Position numbers and translations under genes: made by a program. DNA of 64,000 nucleotides from Undibacterium sp. Lineage in GTDB: Bacteria; Pseudomonadota; Gammaproteobacteria; Burkholderiales; Burkholderiaceae_D. The stretch is from positions 1 through 64,000 of the forward strand of contig JAUSNO010000017.1 of assembly GCA_030645915.1 (NCBI GenBank), written 5' to 3'. Shown piece by piece: positions 1 to 9,010 of this stretch. How positions within the stretch are numbered: position 1 is the first letter of the stretch; each line of letters begins with the position of its first letter. The notes beneath the pieces were generated by a model. That model saw nothing but the letters and a program-made list of their open reading frames with translations, ran no database searches and was not told where the DNA came from.

Positions 1-999
1 AACCATCTCAACCCGGCGATTTTTAGCACGACCATTTTCATCGAGATTATTTGCCACCGGAGAAAAATTTGCTACGCCGCGCGCTTGCAGGCGATCAGTC
101 GCGATGCCGAAACGCTTACTCAATGCATCAACAACCGCTTGCGCGCGTTGCTGTGACAAGCCTACATTGGACTCTACAGTGCCCTGGTTGTCGGTGTGCC
201 CGACGATAAAGACTTTGATCGAGGCATCGCTCTTTAAAGTCTTGGCCATCTCTTCTAAAGTAGCGCTGGATTCTGCTTTAACTGTGGCTTTGCCAGTGTC
301 AAACAGGATGCCGTACAAGGCAATTTTTCCATCACGTTTGAGTGAGTCAGTAATTGCTTTTGCATCGACAGTTACCATACCGGTTTCGATACTGGCTGAT
401 TCGATGATCTGGACGAATTGCCGAACCCTGCCTTGAATAGCAGAGCTACCCTCATCGCCGCCGACCAGACCTATCTGGACGTGAACTATGCCACTGGCGC
501 TTTTCTTGCGGGCGCTGATGTAGTGAAAAAATGGCTGACTTCCACTGTTAAAAGTACCATCCACATAAACATCAGATTTTACCCACTTGGCTTTTCGAGG
601 TAAGTAGCCAATCAACGGTTGCACACTTAATTTATCGCACAGCGCTGTCTCGCAAGCGAGCATTGTTTCAAAACCCGCAGCACTCAATGCGCGTTGATAA
701 TTACGAAATATCTCTAGAGGACTGCGCCCTTTAGGTGCCCAATAAATCTTATTGCTGATCTTCCCTTCCACAGTTTGCAGTACCGCTTTGCCTTTTTCGC
801 TGGCAGCGATTTCGGCAATGCCGTAATTATCATCACCATACATATACAGCAATGAACCCGCGTAGCGGGATATCAATGGGTGATCGCTACCACCTGCGCG
901 GTCGGTATCATACTCACCAGCAACAACTGATGAACTCGCCAGAAACACCGTCAACAACAGACTCAATAAGCCACAAGATTTGATTCGATTTAAGAACAT
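1..999 (-). CDS. OmpA-family outer membrane protein (C-terminus beyond window)
   Basis: Reading from 999 down to base 1 gives 333 uninterrupted codons with no stop, so the C-terminus lies outside the window. The start ATG (997-999) is preceded by a GAGGAAA-type ribosome binding site. Residues 1 to about 27 form a signal peptide (basic start, hydrophobic stretch, AGE after VVA). The middle portion (HPLISRYAGS, LIGYLPRKAKW) resembles the DUF4892-type region found before OmpA domains in some Gram-negative proteins. The last ~110 residues are an OmpA/peptidoglycan-binding domain: ILFDTGKATV, VGHTDNQGT, and LSQQRAQAVVDAL, ending in NRRVEMV, where the two Arg of the conserved NRRVE motif are visible. 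A role in anchoring the outer membrane to peptidoglycan is inferred from the family. The exact partner is unknown. Confidence 0.85.
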   Translation of the reverse strand, partial: MFLNRIKSCGLLSLLLTVFLASSSVVAGEYDTDRAGGSDHPLISRYAGSLLYMYGDDNYGIAEIAASEKGKAVLQTVEGKISNKIYWAPKGRSPLEIFRNYQRALSAAGFETMLACETALCDKLSVQPLIGYLPRKAKWVKSDVYVDGTFNSGSQPFFHYISARKKSASGIVHVQIGLVGGDEGSSAIQGRVRQFVQIIESASIETGMVTVDAKAITDSLKRDGKIALYGILFDTGKATVKAESSATLEEMAKTLKSDASIKVFIVGHTDNQGTVESNVGLSQQRAQAVVDALSKRFGIATDRLQARGVANFSPVANNLDENGRAKNRRVEMV

Positions 1000-1522
1000 T
1001 TTTTTCCTCGTTGGAAATGATAAAGACGAAGTGAATAGATATTTGCTCGTGATCAATTGATTGTTACATTCAACAATCGCATCGCTCACTTTATTAATTT
1101 ACTTACAATATTTTATCAGCACTATCAATACGCTCATCGTAAAAATGTAAGTGGATGTAAATGCGTTGAAAATAACGTCTAGCCTTTAGCGTTCCCGGAA
1201 AACCCTGCGATAGCAAACCGCGGATACGGACGGCAATGGATCATCACCCTGAGTTACAAGGCTAGCGCCCTCTTAACGTCCGCTCAAATACATTTTTCTT
1301 TGCGTCAAACGGCTGGAAAATTAGCGATACTCCTAGGTAGTATAAGAATACATCAACCTGAATCGCGCTATTTAATTGCGTTATTGGCAATAATATCAAT
1401 ATACTCCCCTATTTATTAAATAATGCCGATACGGAACCATAGTCTGCGCATCTGTCAAGACTGGCGCAATCGCTCAGATTGCGTATCATCTGCACTTCAT
1501 TTTAATTCTTCACTGATCACCC
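1000..1522. other. Intergenic region upstream of tex
   Basis: This is 520 bases without a convincing gene. It holds the divergent start regions of the OmpA-family gene and tex. At 1327-1343 is an imperfect palindrome (ATACTCCTAGGTAGTAT), and at 1399-1440 a copy of a repeated element that also occurs near 8503. The palindrome resembles CsoR/RcnR/FrmR-type operators in outline, but no such regulator gene is nearby, so this is only a resemblance. Confidence 0.5.
1399..1440 (+). repeat. Copy A of an intergenic repeat starting ATATACTCCCCTAT
   Basis: The 14 bases ATATACTCCCCTAT at 1399-1412 recur exactly at 8503-8516. The similarity continues for about 25 more bases (ATTAAA..TAA..GCCGATAC) with small indels. 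Copy A has no inverted partner, unlike the copy at 8503-8585. Confidence 0.6.
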
Positions 1523-3874
1523 ATGCTGCCTTCGATAGAACAACGTCTTGCCCTTGAACTTGCCGCCAAACCGATGCAGGTTGCCGCCGCCATTGCCTTG
1601 CTCGATGAGGGCGCGACCGTGCCGTTTATCTCGCGCTATCGGAAAGAGGCCACTGGTGGCCTGGACGACATCCAGTTGCGCTTGCTGGAAGAGCGTCTGC
1701 GTTATCTGCGCGAACTGGAAGCGCGCCGCGCCGCCATCATCAGCTCTATCGAAGAGCAAAATAAGATGACACCGGTCTTGCTCGATGCGATCACGCACGC
1801 CGAAGACAAGACCAGGCTAGAGGATCTGTACCTGCCGTACAAACCCAAGCGTCGCACCAAGGCGCAGATCGCGGTGGAAGCTGGCCTGTTACCGCTGGCC
1901 GATGGCTTGCTGGCTGAACCAAGTTTGAATCCCGAAGAAGTCGCCAGCACTTACCTGAAGCCAGCCTTCAGCACTGATAACGGTGACAATCCGGGTGTGC
2001 CAGATACCAAGGCGGCACTCGATGGCGCGCGCCAGATTTTGATGGAACGTTTTGCCGAAGACGCAACGCTGCTGCAAGCCCTGCGCGAATATTTGCTTGA
2101 TCACGGCATCGTCGAATCTATCGTCGTACCAGGCAAGGAAGAGGCTGGCGCCAAGTTTAGCGATTATTTTGCTTACTCGGAAACTTTGGGCACGATACCG
2201 TCGCACCGCGCACTGGCGATTTTCCGCGGCCGGCGCGAAGAAATGTTAACGGTCAATCTGCGCCTCGATACCGAAGAAGAAAAACCGAAATGGGATGCGC
2301 CTTTAAACCCGTGCGAAAGCCGCATCGCGGCGCGTTTTGGCGTTAGCAATAAAGGCCGCCCTGCCGACAAATGGCTGTCCGACACGGTGCGCTGGAGCTG
2401 GCGCGTGAAGGTTTTCATGCATCTCGATACCGAGCTGATGAGCAACCTGCGCGAGAAGGCCGAAGTGGAAGCCATCAACGTGTTTGCGCTGAATCTCAAA
2501 GCGCTCTTGCTAGCCGCACCGGCCGGCCCACGCGCCACCATGGGCCTCGATCCTGGCTTGCGTACCGGCTGCAAAGTGGCGGTGGTCGATGCTACCGGCA
2601 AGGTCGTCGATTACACCACGATTTATCCACATCAGCCGCGCAATGACTGGGATGGCTCTTTGCATGCCTTGGCGCAAATGGCGGCCAAGCACAATGTCTC
2701 TTTGATCTCTATCGGCAACGGCACTGCATCGCGCGAGACCGACAAATTGGCGCAGGATCTCATCAAGATGAAACCTGAACTGAAGCTGACCAAGATCGTC
2801 GTCTCCGAAGCCGGCGCCTCAGTCTATTCAGCATCCGAATTCGCCTCGAAAGAATTGCCCGATCTGGACGTGACTATCCGTGGCGCGGTATCGATCGCGC
2901 GCCGCCTGCAAGACCCGTTGGCCGAGCTGGTGAAGATCGATCCCAAATCAATCGGCGTCGGCCAGTATCAGCACGATGTAGGCCAATCTCAATTGGCGCG
3001 CTCGCTCGACGCGGTGGTGGAAGATTGCGTGAATGCCGTCGGCGTCGATGTCAATACCGCTTCTGCACCTTTGCTGGCGCGGGTGTCCGGCCTGTCTTCC
3101 AGCGTGGCGCAAAGCATCGTCAATTATCGCGATGCCAAAGGCATGTTCACCTCTCGCGCCGATCTGCGTTCGGTGCCGCGTTTGGGTGACAAGACCTTTG
3201 AACAGGCGGCCGGATTCTTGCGCATCATGGGTGGCAATAATCCACTCGATGCCTCGGCCGTGCATCCTGAATCCTATCCGCTGGTAGAGAAAATTCTGGC
3301 CGATATCAAGAAGGATGTGAAAGGCGTGATTGGCGATGAGCGCTTGCTGAAATCGCTGAGTCCTGCCAAATACGCCGATGAGAAATTCGGTATCCCTACC
3401 ATCACCGATATTTTAAAAGAGCTGGAAAAACCGGGCCGCGATCCGCGTCCGGAATTCACCACCGCCACCTTCAAGGATGGCGTGGAAGAGATCCGCGATC
3501 TGCGCCCCGACATGATCCTGGAAGGCGTGGTCACCAACGTCGCCGCCTTCGGCGCCTTTGTCGATATCGGTGTGCATCAGGATGGCCTGGTGCATATTTC
3601 TGCGCTATCAAATACCTTCGTCAAAGACCCGCACACCGTCGTTAAAGCTGGCCAGGTCGTCAAGGTAAAGGTATTGGAAGTGGACGAGAAACGCAAGCGC
3701 ATCGCCCTGACCATGCGCCTGACCGATAGCGCGCCGCAGCCAGGCAGCCAGCCTGAACAAAGAGCGAATCGCGATGATGCCAAGCGCCTTAATCAGCATC
3801 AGTCCAAGCAAAATAATGCACCGGCACCGGCGAATAATGCGATGGCGTCGGCGTTTGCCAAGTTGCGTTCTTAA
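1523..3874 (+). CDS. tex: Tex family transcription accessory / RNA-binding protein
   Basis: A full-length 783-residue Tex protein. The N-terminal Tex helical region covers about residues 1-190 ([13 protein letters not shown] is a family signature). It is followed by a YqgF/RNase H-like domain near 325-455 ([11 protein letters not shown], then a [12 protein letters not shown] block). Helix-hairpin-helix repeats lie near 490-565 ([36 protein letters not shown]), and an S1 RNA-binding domain near 650-720 ([21 protein letters not shown]). The tail after the S1 domain is polar and low in complexity. The family binds nucleic acid and RNA polymerase and affects transcription and stress tolerance. 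The ATG at 1523 fits the usual Tex N-terminus, although no strong Shine-Dalgarno is visible. The gene is monocistronic, with a terminator directly downstream. Confidence 0.97.
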   Translation: MLPSIEQRLALELAAKPMQVAAAIALLDEGATVPFISRYRKEATGGLDDIQLRLLEERLRYLRELEARRAAIISSIEEQNKMTPVLLDAITHAEDKTRLEDLYLPYKPKRRTKAQIAVEAGLLPLADGLLAEPSLNPEEVASTYLKPAFSTDNGDNPGVPDTKAALDGARQILMERFAEDATLLQALREYLLDHGIVESIVVPGKEEAGAKFSDYFAYSETLGTIPSHRALAIFRGRREEMLTVNLRLDTEEEKPKWDAPLNPCESRIAARFGVSNKGRPADKWLSDTVRWSWRVKVFMHLDTELMSNLREKAEVEAINVFALNLKALLLAAPAGPRATMGLDPGLRTGCKVAVVDATGKVVDYTTIYPHQPRNDWDGSLHALAQMAAKHNVSLISIGNGTASRETDKLAQDLIKMKPELKLTKIVVSEAGASVYSASEFASKELPDLDVTIRGAVSIARRLQDPLAELVKIDPKSIGVGQYQHDVGQSQLARSLDAVVEDCVNAVGVDVNTASAPLLARVSGLSSSVAQSIVNYRDAKGMFTSRADLRSVPRLGDKTFEQAAGFLRIMGGNNPLDASAVHPESYPLVEKILADIKKDVKGVIGDERLLKSLSPAKYADEKFGIPTITDILKELEKPGRDPRPEFTTATFKDGVEEIRDLRPDMILEGVVTNVAAFGAFVDIGVHQDGLVHISALSNTFVKDPHTVVKAGQVVKVKVLEVDEKRKRIALTMRLTDSAPQPGSQPEQRANRDDAKRLNQHQSKQNNAPAPANNAMASAFAKLRS

Positions 3875-3888
3875 GCTGAATTGAAAAT

Positions 3889-3921
3889 AAAAATCGGGCG
3901 AAATATTTCGCCCGATTTTTT
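3889..3921 (+). terminator. Rho-independent terminator of tex
   Basis: The inverted repeat AAATCGGGCGAAA / TTTCGCCCGATTT, followed by a T run, lies 15-45 bases after the tex stop. It could also stop leftward transcription of the kinase gene at 3947, because A residues precede it. Confidence 0.9.
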
Positions 3922-3946
3922 ATTCATTTGAACGGAAGACGCCGGT

Positions 3947-4558
3947 TTATTTCGGCAGGCGCAAGATAAATACGGCGCCATTCTCATTGCCCAGAATGAC
4001 TGTTCCGCGTTGCCCTGCATTTTCATGCAACTCTGCAATCCTCAGCGCCAGACGCAAGCCTAGCCCGGTACCCTCAGGGGTAATCGCCGCCGAAGCCCCT
4101 GTATCGGCCAGCACGCTGGCCGCGTAACCGTCACCGTCATCGTGTACGACGAACTCCAGAAATTCATCCAATTCCCTGGCAGCCAGCGTGATATGACTAT
4201 GCGCATAACGCAAGGCGTTTTGCAGCGCGTTTGACAGCAGCATACGCACCAGCGTTTCGTCATAAAACCACAGCGTCGGTGCGCTGGCACAATCGATGTT
4301 GATCATGATCGATGCAGAGCTCTGGTTCTCTGCGCCCAGTTCGACCAGCAGGTCGGCAGGCGCATGGGCGTCAACGGCCAGGCGCAAGATGCTGGTTTCC
4401 GATTTATAAAATATCAGTAGTCGCGTCAAGGCTTCCGAGGCATTCAGTGCGGTGAGCAAGGTCGCCACATCGCCGCGCGCTTCGGCCTGGCCTGCCAGTT
4501 GCGCCAGGCTATTCTTGACATCGTGTATCGTCAGCGCGGCGATTTCGGCAAAACTCAT
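3947..4558 (-). CDS. Compact sensor histidine kinase (HATPase domain, no sensor region)
   Basis: A 203-residue cytosolic kinase-like protein with almost no N-terminal sensory region. An H-box-like HDVKNSLAQL lies at residues 12-21, with His12 the likely phosphoacceptor. The N-box (LLSNALQNALRYA), a G1-like DDGDGY and a G2 box (GTGLGLRLAL) follow in order. It is about half the length of most kinases, which suggests signal input comes through a partner. The start codon overlaps the stop of the upstream response regulator in an ATGA arrangement, so the two are translationally coupled and probably form a pair. The HDxKN form of the H-box matches kinases that dock onto receiver or scaffold proteins. 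Input and output signals are unknown. It could also act mainly as a phosphatase. Confidence 0.85.
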   Translation of the reverse strand: MSFAEIAALTIHDVKNSLAQLAGQAEARGDVATLLTALNASEALTRLLIFYKSETSILRLAVDAHAPADLLVELGAENQSSASIMINIDCASAPTLWFYDETLVRMLLSNALQNALRYAHSHITLAARELDEFLEFVVHDDGDGYAASVLADTGASAAITPEGTGLGLRLALRIAELHENAGQRGTVILGNENGAVFILRLPK

Positions 4559-6180
4559 GATGCATTCTCTAGCTTGTATTTGGTCTGCACTTTCAGCATG
4601 AAGGCAGCAATTTCGGCAAGCTTGGGATGCTGACTATTTTGCGTAATGACGGCTTGCTGAAATGCTTTCGCATTATTCAGCTTGTCGGCATCCATGCCAT
4701 TCATAAAAACATCCACCAGTAAGGACAGTGCTGCATTGGAGACGATCTGCAGATTATTCGGCAGCTGCTCGGCGGCATCGCTGAGCATGCGCGCGGCTTC
4801 GGCAAACTCGCCCGCTTTTGCCTTGACGATGGCGCTATTGTTCAGATCAATGACTTCCTGCGCTGATTTTTGGATCAGCAATTTGGCCGCCTCTTCACCG
4901 CCATGGTCTTTCATCAGATGGACGATGCGCCCGTGAATCGCGATGGAGTCAGGATTGTTTTGCACCACGGTCTTAAGCACCGCCATCGCCTCTTCCACCC
5001 TGTCGTTAGCCAGGCAAGCCTTGGCGATGGCCAGGTTGGTGGCCTCAGGCAATTTTGCGGTACTACCTTGCAGAGCCAATTCCAATGCCTTTTTGGCCAA
5101 TTCCGGCTTGCCTGACTTGTGTAGCGTAACCGCCTCCACCGCAGCCAATAGCCGCACGTCATCGGCGTCCTTGAAAGTTGCCTTGGCTTCTTCGATCAGG
5201 GCCACCGCCTTGGCCAATTCGCCCATCTCGGTCAAGGCATTGCCAAGCTTGGCCACGTCGCCCGACATGCGCAAAGGCGAATTTCTGGTTTTTTTTACGA
5301 CAATGCTGAGCGCTTTTTCGACGCGGGTGAAATCGCCCATGTCTTCGGCGATGCCGGCCAATGAACGTTGCCGCGCCATCGAATTTGGCGCCACTGCACA
5401 GGCGCTATCGAGAATGGCAAGTGCAGCCTCGCCCTGCCCTTCGTCCGTATGGATGCGCCCGAGCAGATCGTAGGCGGAAAGCAAATTAGGGCTGGCACTG
5501 ATCAGGCCGCTCAAGACAGTTTTGGCCTGTCCCGCATCACCTTTCCCATTGAGGGCTTTGGCCAGACCCAGACTCGCCCAGGGCATGGCACGCGTCGCCA
5601 ATGCCTGTTGATAAAATTGGATAGCCGCCTCAAACTGCTTGGCCATGACCAAGGCGTTACCCTTGATTCTCAAGGCATCGACCAGATACTTGTCTCTGGC
5701 TGCGACGATCTCGTCGCAGGCCTTGATGATATCGAGCCAGGCTTCCTTGTCCTGCAATTTATCTATCGTTGCCAGACGCGCCTTTTTGTCCAGCAGGCGC
5801 TCGAGGCGGGTCTTCAGGGTTTCCGCGGTAAAGGGCTTGAGGAGATAATCGTCGGGCAGACATTCAGCCGCCGTGATGACGCTTTCATACCCGGTTTCTG
5901 CCGTGATCATGATGAATAGAGTGGCACGACTGATGGCATTGGTGGTGCGCAGGTATTCCAGAAATTGCTGGCCATCCGTGCCAGCGCCCAGAAAGTAATC
6001 ACACAAGATGACATCGTGGTTTTTCTGTCGAATCAAATCAAGCGCATCGCGCACGTTACCGGCAACACTGACCTTGGGAATGCCGAGCGATGCAATCTGA
6101 CCGCGCAACGAGCTGCGCATATCCGGCATGTCGTCGATGATAAGAATTTGCTTGTCTTTGTAGGACGTCGGAATAGCCAT
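4555..6180 (-). CDS. Response regulator with receiver domain and TPR repeats
   Basis: A 541-residue protein. A CheY-like receiver fills residues ~9-135, with acidic pair D16/D17, phosphoacceptor D61 in ILCDYFLG, a conserved Thr in MITAE, and Lys in LLKPF. The remaining ~400 residues are TPR-like helical repeats (AIQFYQQALATRAMPWASLGLAKAL, SAYDLLGRIHTDEGQGEAAL and later units) with no DNA-binding or enzymatic output domain. The chosen ATG at 6178-6180 has an AGGGG ribosome site 9 bases upstream. A longer frame would need a TTG or GTG start and lacks such a site. Output is therefore probably by protein contact, perhaps with the coupled kinase. Such REC-TPR proteins are known in betaproteobacteria, but their targets are mostly undefined. 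Confidence 0.88.
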   Translation of the reverse strand: MAIPTSYKDKQILIIDDMPDMRSSLRGQIASLGIPKVSVAGNVRDALDLIRQKNHDVILCDYFLGAGTDGQQFLEYLRTTNAISRATLFIMITAETGYESVITAAECLPDDYLLKPFTAETLKTRLERLLDKKARLATIDKLQDKEAWLDIIKACDEIVAARDKYLVDALRIKGNALVMAKQFEAAIQFYQQALATRAMPWASLGLAKALNGKGDAGQAKTVLSGLISASPNLLSAYDLLGRIHTDEGQGEAALAILDSACAVAPNSMARQRSLAGIAEDMGDFTRVEKALSIVVKKTRNSPLRMSGDVAKLGNALTEMGELAKAVALIEEAKATFKDADDVRLLAAVEAVTLHKSGKPELAKKALELALQGSTAKLPEATNLAIAKACLANDRVEEAMAVLKTVVQNNPDSIAIHGRIVHLMKDHGGEEAAKLLIQKSAQEVIDLNNSAIVKAKAGEFAEAARMLSDAAEQLPNNLQIVSNAALSLLVDVFMNGMDADKLNNAKAFQQAVITQNSQHPKLAEIAAFMLKVQTKYKLENAS

Positions 6181-6319
6181 GAATTTCACCCCTGGTGGGA
6201 ATGTCAACTGCGACAGATCGAAATGTGAATACTGAGAATCGAGTATCCCTCAATACAATTCATGTGGCAATGGCAAGCATCAACATTTGTCGATGCCGCC
6301 ATGCAATTAGATCAATGTA

Positions 6320-7183
6320 TCAGGGCTGAATAAGCAATGGTGCAATCGTAGCTGCCCACAGTTGCGCTGCGCGATCCAGTCCTTCGGCTGAAAAATGGCA
6401 CTTATCGCTACGCAAGCCGGGATGAATATCATAGTCAGTATCAGGACCAAGTTTAAAGCGTGGATTACTCGCCACCTTAGCCTCGATGGCGCTACGTATC
6501 GCATCATTTGGCTCAGACCGACATACGGTGGACAGCGCCACGAGAATCGGGGCACTGACACCGTTTTGATCAAGAATACCTGCCATTTTATCCAGGCCGG
6601 CAGAGTAGGCACTTTGAGTAGTGCCATCGCGGGCATCCTCTTCGCCCTGCTGCCACAGCACCAATTGTGGCGCCAGTCCCAATACCTGCATGGACTTAAG
6701 TTGTTGCTGCAGATGTGCGCGTATCGGACTTATATCATTCGTCCATTCATCAATAGCAGTTGCATCAACACCTAGCACCGAGATCACGATAGGGCGATGC
6801 ACTCCCCGCTCCAGCCTGGCAAAATGCCGCGGCAATCGATACCAGATGCTGCCGCCGGCACCGGTAGCGCCTGGCAGAGGGTCGACTGCCATGATGCATT
6901 TTCCATCAGCGATCAGTGCAATTGGCACATCTGTATCGCCGGCGCGTGCGCCGTGATTGGCCGCATTCGATTGCCCCAGCGCCAAAATGACGATCGGATG
7001 CCGGGCGGCGATATTCGCACACGACACCACTGGCTCGGTATCTACACGAACAATCTTATCGAGCTTTAACGATAGTCTGGTTTTCTCAGACGGCAAGCCA
7101 AACCCAGCGTACCTGCCAAGCACAATGATCAGCAATACCACCGCCGCCACCAGCAGCACCCGTCTTATTAAACCCGGTCTCAT
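6320..7183 (-). CDS. Membrane-anchored SGNH/SASA-type carbohydrate esterase
   Basis: Starting at the ATG at 7181-7183 this is 287 residues. A short basic segment and one strong membrane helix (residues ~9-25) precede an extracytoplasmic hydrolase domain. GQSNAANHG carries the nucleophile Ser of the SASA/DUF303 esterase family. WQQGEED is the conserved second block, and DKCHFS near the C-terminus supplies the Asp-x-x-His pair. The family removes O-acetyl groups from sialic acids or other glycans. A GTG at 7193-7195, overlapping the stop of the upstream acyltransferase, is an alternative start. The upstream neighbour is a membrane O-acyltransferase. The pair resembles a split version of OatA-like proteins, where both domains are fused, so polysaccharide acetyl-group turnover is a reasonable inference. 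Confidence 0.8.
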   Translation of the reverse strand: MRPGLIRRVLLVAAVVLLIIVLGRYAGFGLPSEKTRLSLKLDKIVRVDTEPVVSCANIAARHPIVILALGQSNAANHGARAGDTDVPIALIADGKCIMAVDPLPGATGAGGSIWYRLPRHFARLERGVHRPIVISVLGVDATAIDEWTNDISPIRAHLQQQLKSMQVLGLAPQLVLWQQGEEDARDGTTQSAYSAGLDKMAGILDQNGVSAPILVALSTVCRSEPNDAIRSAIEAKVASNPRFKLGPDTDYDIHPGLRSDKCHFSAEGLDRAAQLWAATIAPLLIQP

Positions 7184-7194
7184 GCGCGCGCCCA

Positions 7195-8223
7195 CTATGC
7201 CAGCACTTTGGCGCGATTCTTGTATCGCGACCGTATCCAGCGCATGGCTGGCTGCTCTATCCAATACGTCACTGCAGCAGCCAACAGCAGGCTAGCGCAT
7301 AGCGTCAAGCCTATCGCTACATCTAAAGAAAATCCTATTTTTTGCAACTGCAACATCACTGCCCAACCTATGTTTTCATGTAATAAATAGAGCGGATACG
7401 AGATCGTGCCCAACCAGACGAGAGGCGCAAACCGCAACAGCGCGAAGCGGTTTTGCGCGGCGAAAAATACTGCGGCGGAAAGAACTATCGCCAAAGCCGC
7501 GACAAATGCCGAATCACAAAAAAACAGCGTCGCGATCGCCATGAGCGAGGTTTGTGCAGGTAGTTTCCATGCTCCGGCGCCTTGGCGGTGTAGCGCCAGA
7601 TAAATCGAGATACCTAGTGCAAACCAGGGAATGAACTTCAAGATCAACAGGCGAAACACGATCCATGGCAGGTCGATGGCAAAATAGCGCTCCAGGATAA
7701 AGTAGCTCAGCCTAAACAGCAGCAAGCCAGACAACACATAGTGCACGCGGCCCAGAGCCTTCAATTGATACAGGGCGAACATGCCACAATAAAACAGTAA
7801 CTCAACCTCCAGCGTCCAGTACACGCCATCTACACTGGGCACACCAAAAAAACTGTGCAGCATCAGCATATTGGCAAATGCCGCTCCTACCCCGACCAGT
7901 TTGCCGGGCAAGCCCAACAGATGGCAGATCAAAAAAGTCAACGCGATCGCGACCCAATAAGCAGGAAACAGGCGGCTGAAACGCGAGACCACAAAATCCA
8001 TAGGCTTTGCGGTTTTTTCCAGCGTCATAAAAATCACGAAGCCGCTGATGATGAAAAAGAGGTTGACCCCGTAATGGCCATCAGGAAAAGCAATCGAAGG
8101 CAAACTGCCTGTTCCAAATAGCTCGGTAAATCGCGTCGTGTAATGGAACAACACCACCGCCAGGGCGGCCAGCCCGCGCAGAGCATCCACTTGTACAAGA
8201 CGGTTGGAACTGACTGAAGACAT
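7195..8223 (-). CDS. Acyltransferase family 3 membrane protein (glycan O-acyltransferase)
   Basis: A 342-residue integral membrane protein with about ten hydrophobic helices. The N-terminus has the family signature (VDALRGLAALAVVLFHY), with a conserved His. RFSRLFPAYW and YWTLEVELLFY are further acyltransferase-3 blocks. These proteins move acetyl groups across the membrane onto exported polysaccharide, peptidoglycan or lipid A sugars. The ATG at 8221-8223 was chosen because the extension to a GTG at 8259 adds 12 hydrophobic residues out of keeping with the family. No strong ribosome site is seen for either start. The SASA esterase begins within 12 bases of its stop, so they form a two-gene unit. 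The acceptor glycan cannot be told from sequence. Confidence 0.85.
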   Translation of the reverse strand: MSSVSSNRLVQVDALRGLAALAVVLFHYTTRFTELFGTGSLPSIAFPDGHYGVNLFFIISGFVIFMTLEKTAKPMDFVVSRFSRLFPAYWVAIALTFLICHLLGLPGKLVGVGAAFANMLMLHSFFGVPSVDGVYWTLEVELLFYCGMFALYQLKALGRVHYVLSGLLLFRLSYFILERYFAIDLPWIVFRLLILKFIPWFALGISIYLALHRQGAGAWKLPAQTSLMAIATLFFCDSAFVAALAIVLSAAVFFAAQNRFALLRFAPLVWLGTISYPLYLLHENIGWAVMLQLQKIGFSLDVAIGLTLCASLLLAAAVTYWIEQPAMRWIRSRYKNRAKVLA

Positions 8224-8502
8224 AATTGATATCGGGAAAATGGCCAGCAGGCACAGCACATGACTGCGGCAGGCAATAAGACGCTTAAAAAAATTTGCGC
8301 TACATTAGCACAGATCAGCGCAATTCAAGAGTAAAGGAGTGATCAATTCCAGCCAATTCCAACACGCCGCGCCATGTTTTTACCACGCTGAGGCCAACGA
8401 CCATGCCCTCACACCCCCAGTCCCGACTTGATGACGTCGAGCCGCCCACATAGACGGAAAGCCTGAGCTGATGCAAATCAAGAAATTTCGTGTTGGATAA
8501 AA

Positions 8503-8585
8503 ATATACTCCCCTATTTTTCATTAAAAATAAGCCGATACCGCACATATTTAATGCGACATTAAAAAATACATAGGGGAGTATAT
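8503..8585. repeat. Copy B: 83-bp element with perfect 14-bp terminal inverted repeats
   Basis: ATATACTCCCCTAT (8503-8516) is matched by its exact reverse complement ATAGGGGAGTATAT (8572-8585). The interior is AT-rich and has a second small inverted repeat (ATTAAA / TTTAAT). The left ~40 bases match copy A upstream of tex. It could be a tiny non-autonomous mobile element, or a pair of regulator half-sites upstream of grxD. Confidence 0.65.
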
Positions 8586-8644
8586 ATGCATTCTCACTAC
8601 AAAAAGCCCACAGGCAGATGCGTGAGTACCTGCAGACTTTCCTT

Positions 8645-8650
8645 TATAAT
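8645..8650 (+). promoter_or_regulatory. Putative -10 box of grxD promoter
   Basis: A perfect TATAAT lies 42 bases before the grxD start codon. No convincing -35 hexamer is present at the expected spacing, so this is a tentative call. Confidence 0.35.
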
Positions 8651-8691
8651 GGCGACACCTTATTTACTTCATCGATTACCTAGGAATAGCC

Positions 8692-9003
8692 ATGAGCGAC
8701 GTACAAAACTGGATCAAAGAAACCGTTACCACTAACCCTGTCGTGCTGTTCATGAAAGGCACCGCGCAATTCCCGCAATGCGGCTTCTCCGGTCGCGCGA
8801 TTCAACTCATCAAGACTTGCGGCGTTGAAAATCTAGTCACCATCAATGTGCTGGAAGATCCAGCAGTGCGCCAGGGCATCAAGGATTTTTCCAACTGGCC
8901 AACCGTACCGCAACTGTATGTTAAAGGTGAATTCATCGGCGGCTCCGACATCATGAATGAGATGTTTGAAAGCGGCGAACTGCAAACTTTATTGCAAGCG
9001 TAA
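8692..9003 (+). CDS. grxD: Monothiol glutaredoxin, Grx4/GrxD type
   Basis: A 103-residue single-domain monothiol glutaredoxin. The CGFS active site is intact (PQCGFSGRA, residues ~28-36), preceded by VVLFMKGT. The glutathione-binding [19 protein letters not shown] block follows. Length and motifs match Grx4, a cytosolic protein that binds a [2Fe-2S] cluster with glutathione and works with BolA/IbaG in iron-sulfur trafficking. An AGGAA ribosome site lies 8 bases before the ATG. ubiX starts 8 bases after the stop, so the two are probably cotranscribed. This grxD-ubiX (often prmC-grxD-ubiX) order is common in Burkholderiales. Confidence 0.97.
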   Translation: MSDVQNWIKETVTTNPVVLFMKGTAQFPQCGFSGRAIQLIKTCGVENLVTINVLEDPAVRQGIKDFSNWPTVPQLYVKGEFIGGSDIMNEMFESGELQTLLQA

Positions 9004-9010
9004 TTTCAGG

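Larger units (their letters stand above)
8224..8691. other. Intergenic region with inverted-repeat element, upstream of grxD
   Basis: No gene is visible in these 468 bases. They include the 83-base element at 8503-8585 and the grxD promoter. A short frame starting at the ATG in the right arm of the element (about 8586) reads into grxD out of frame and has no protein-like features. Confidence 0.5.
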
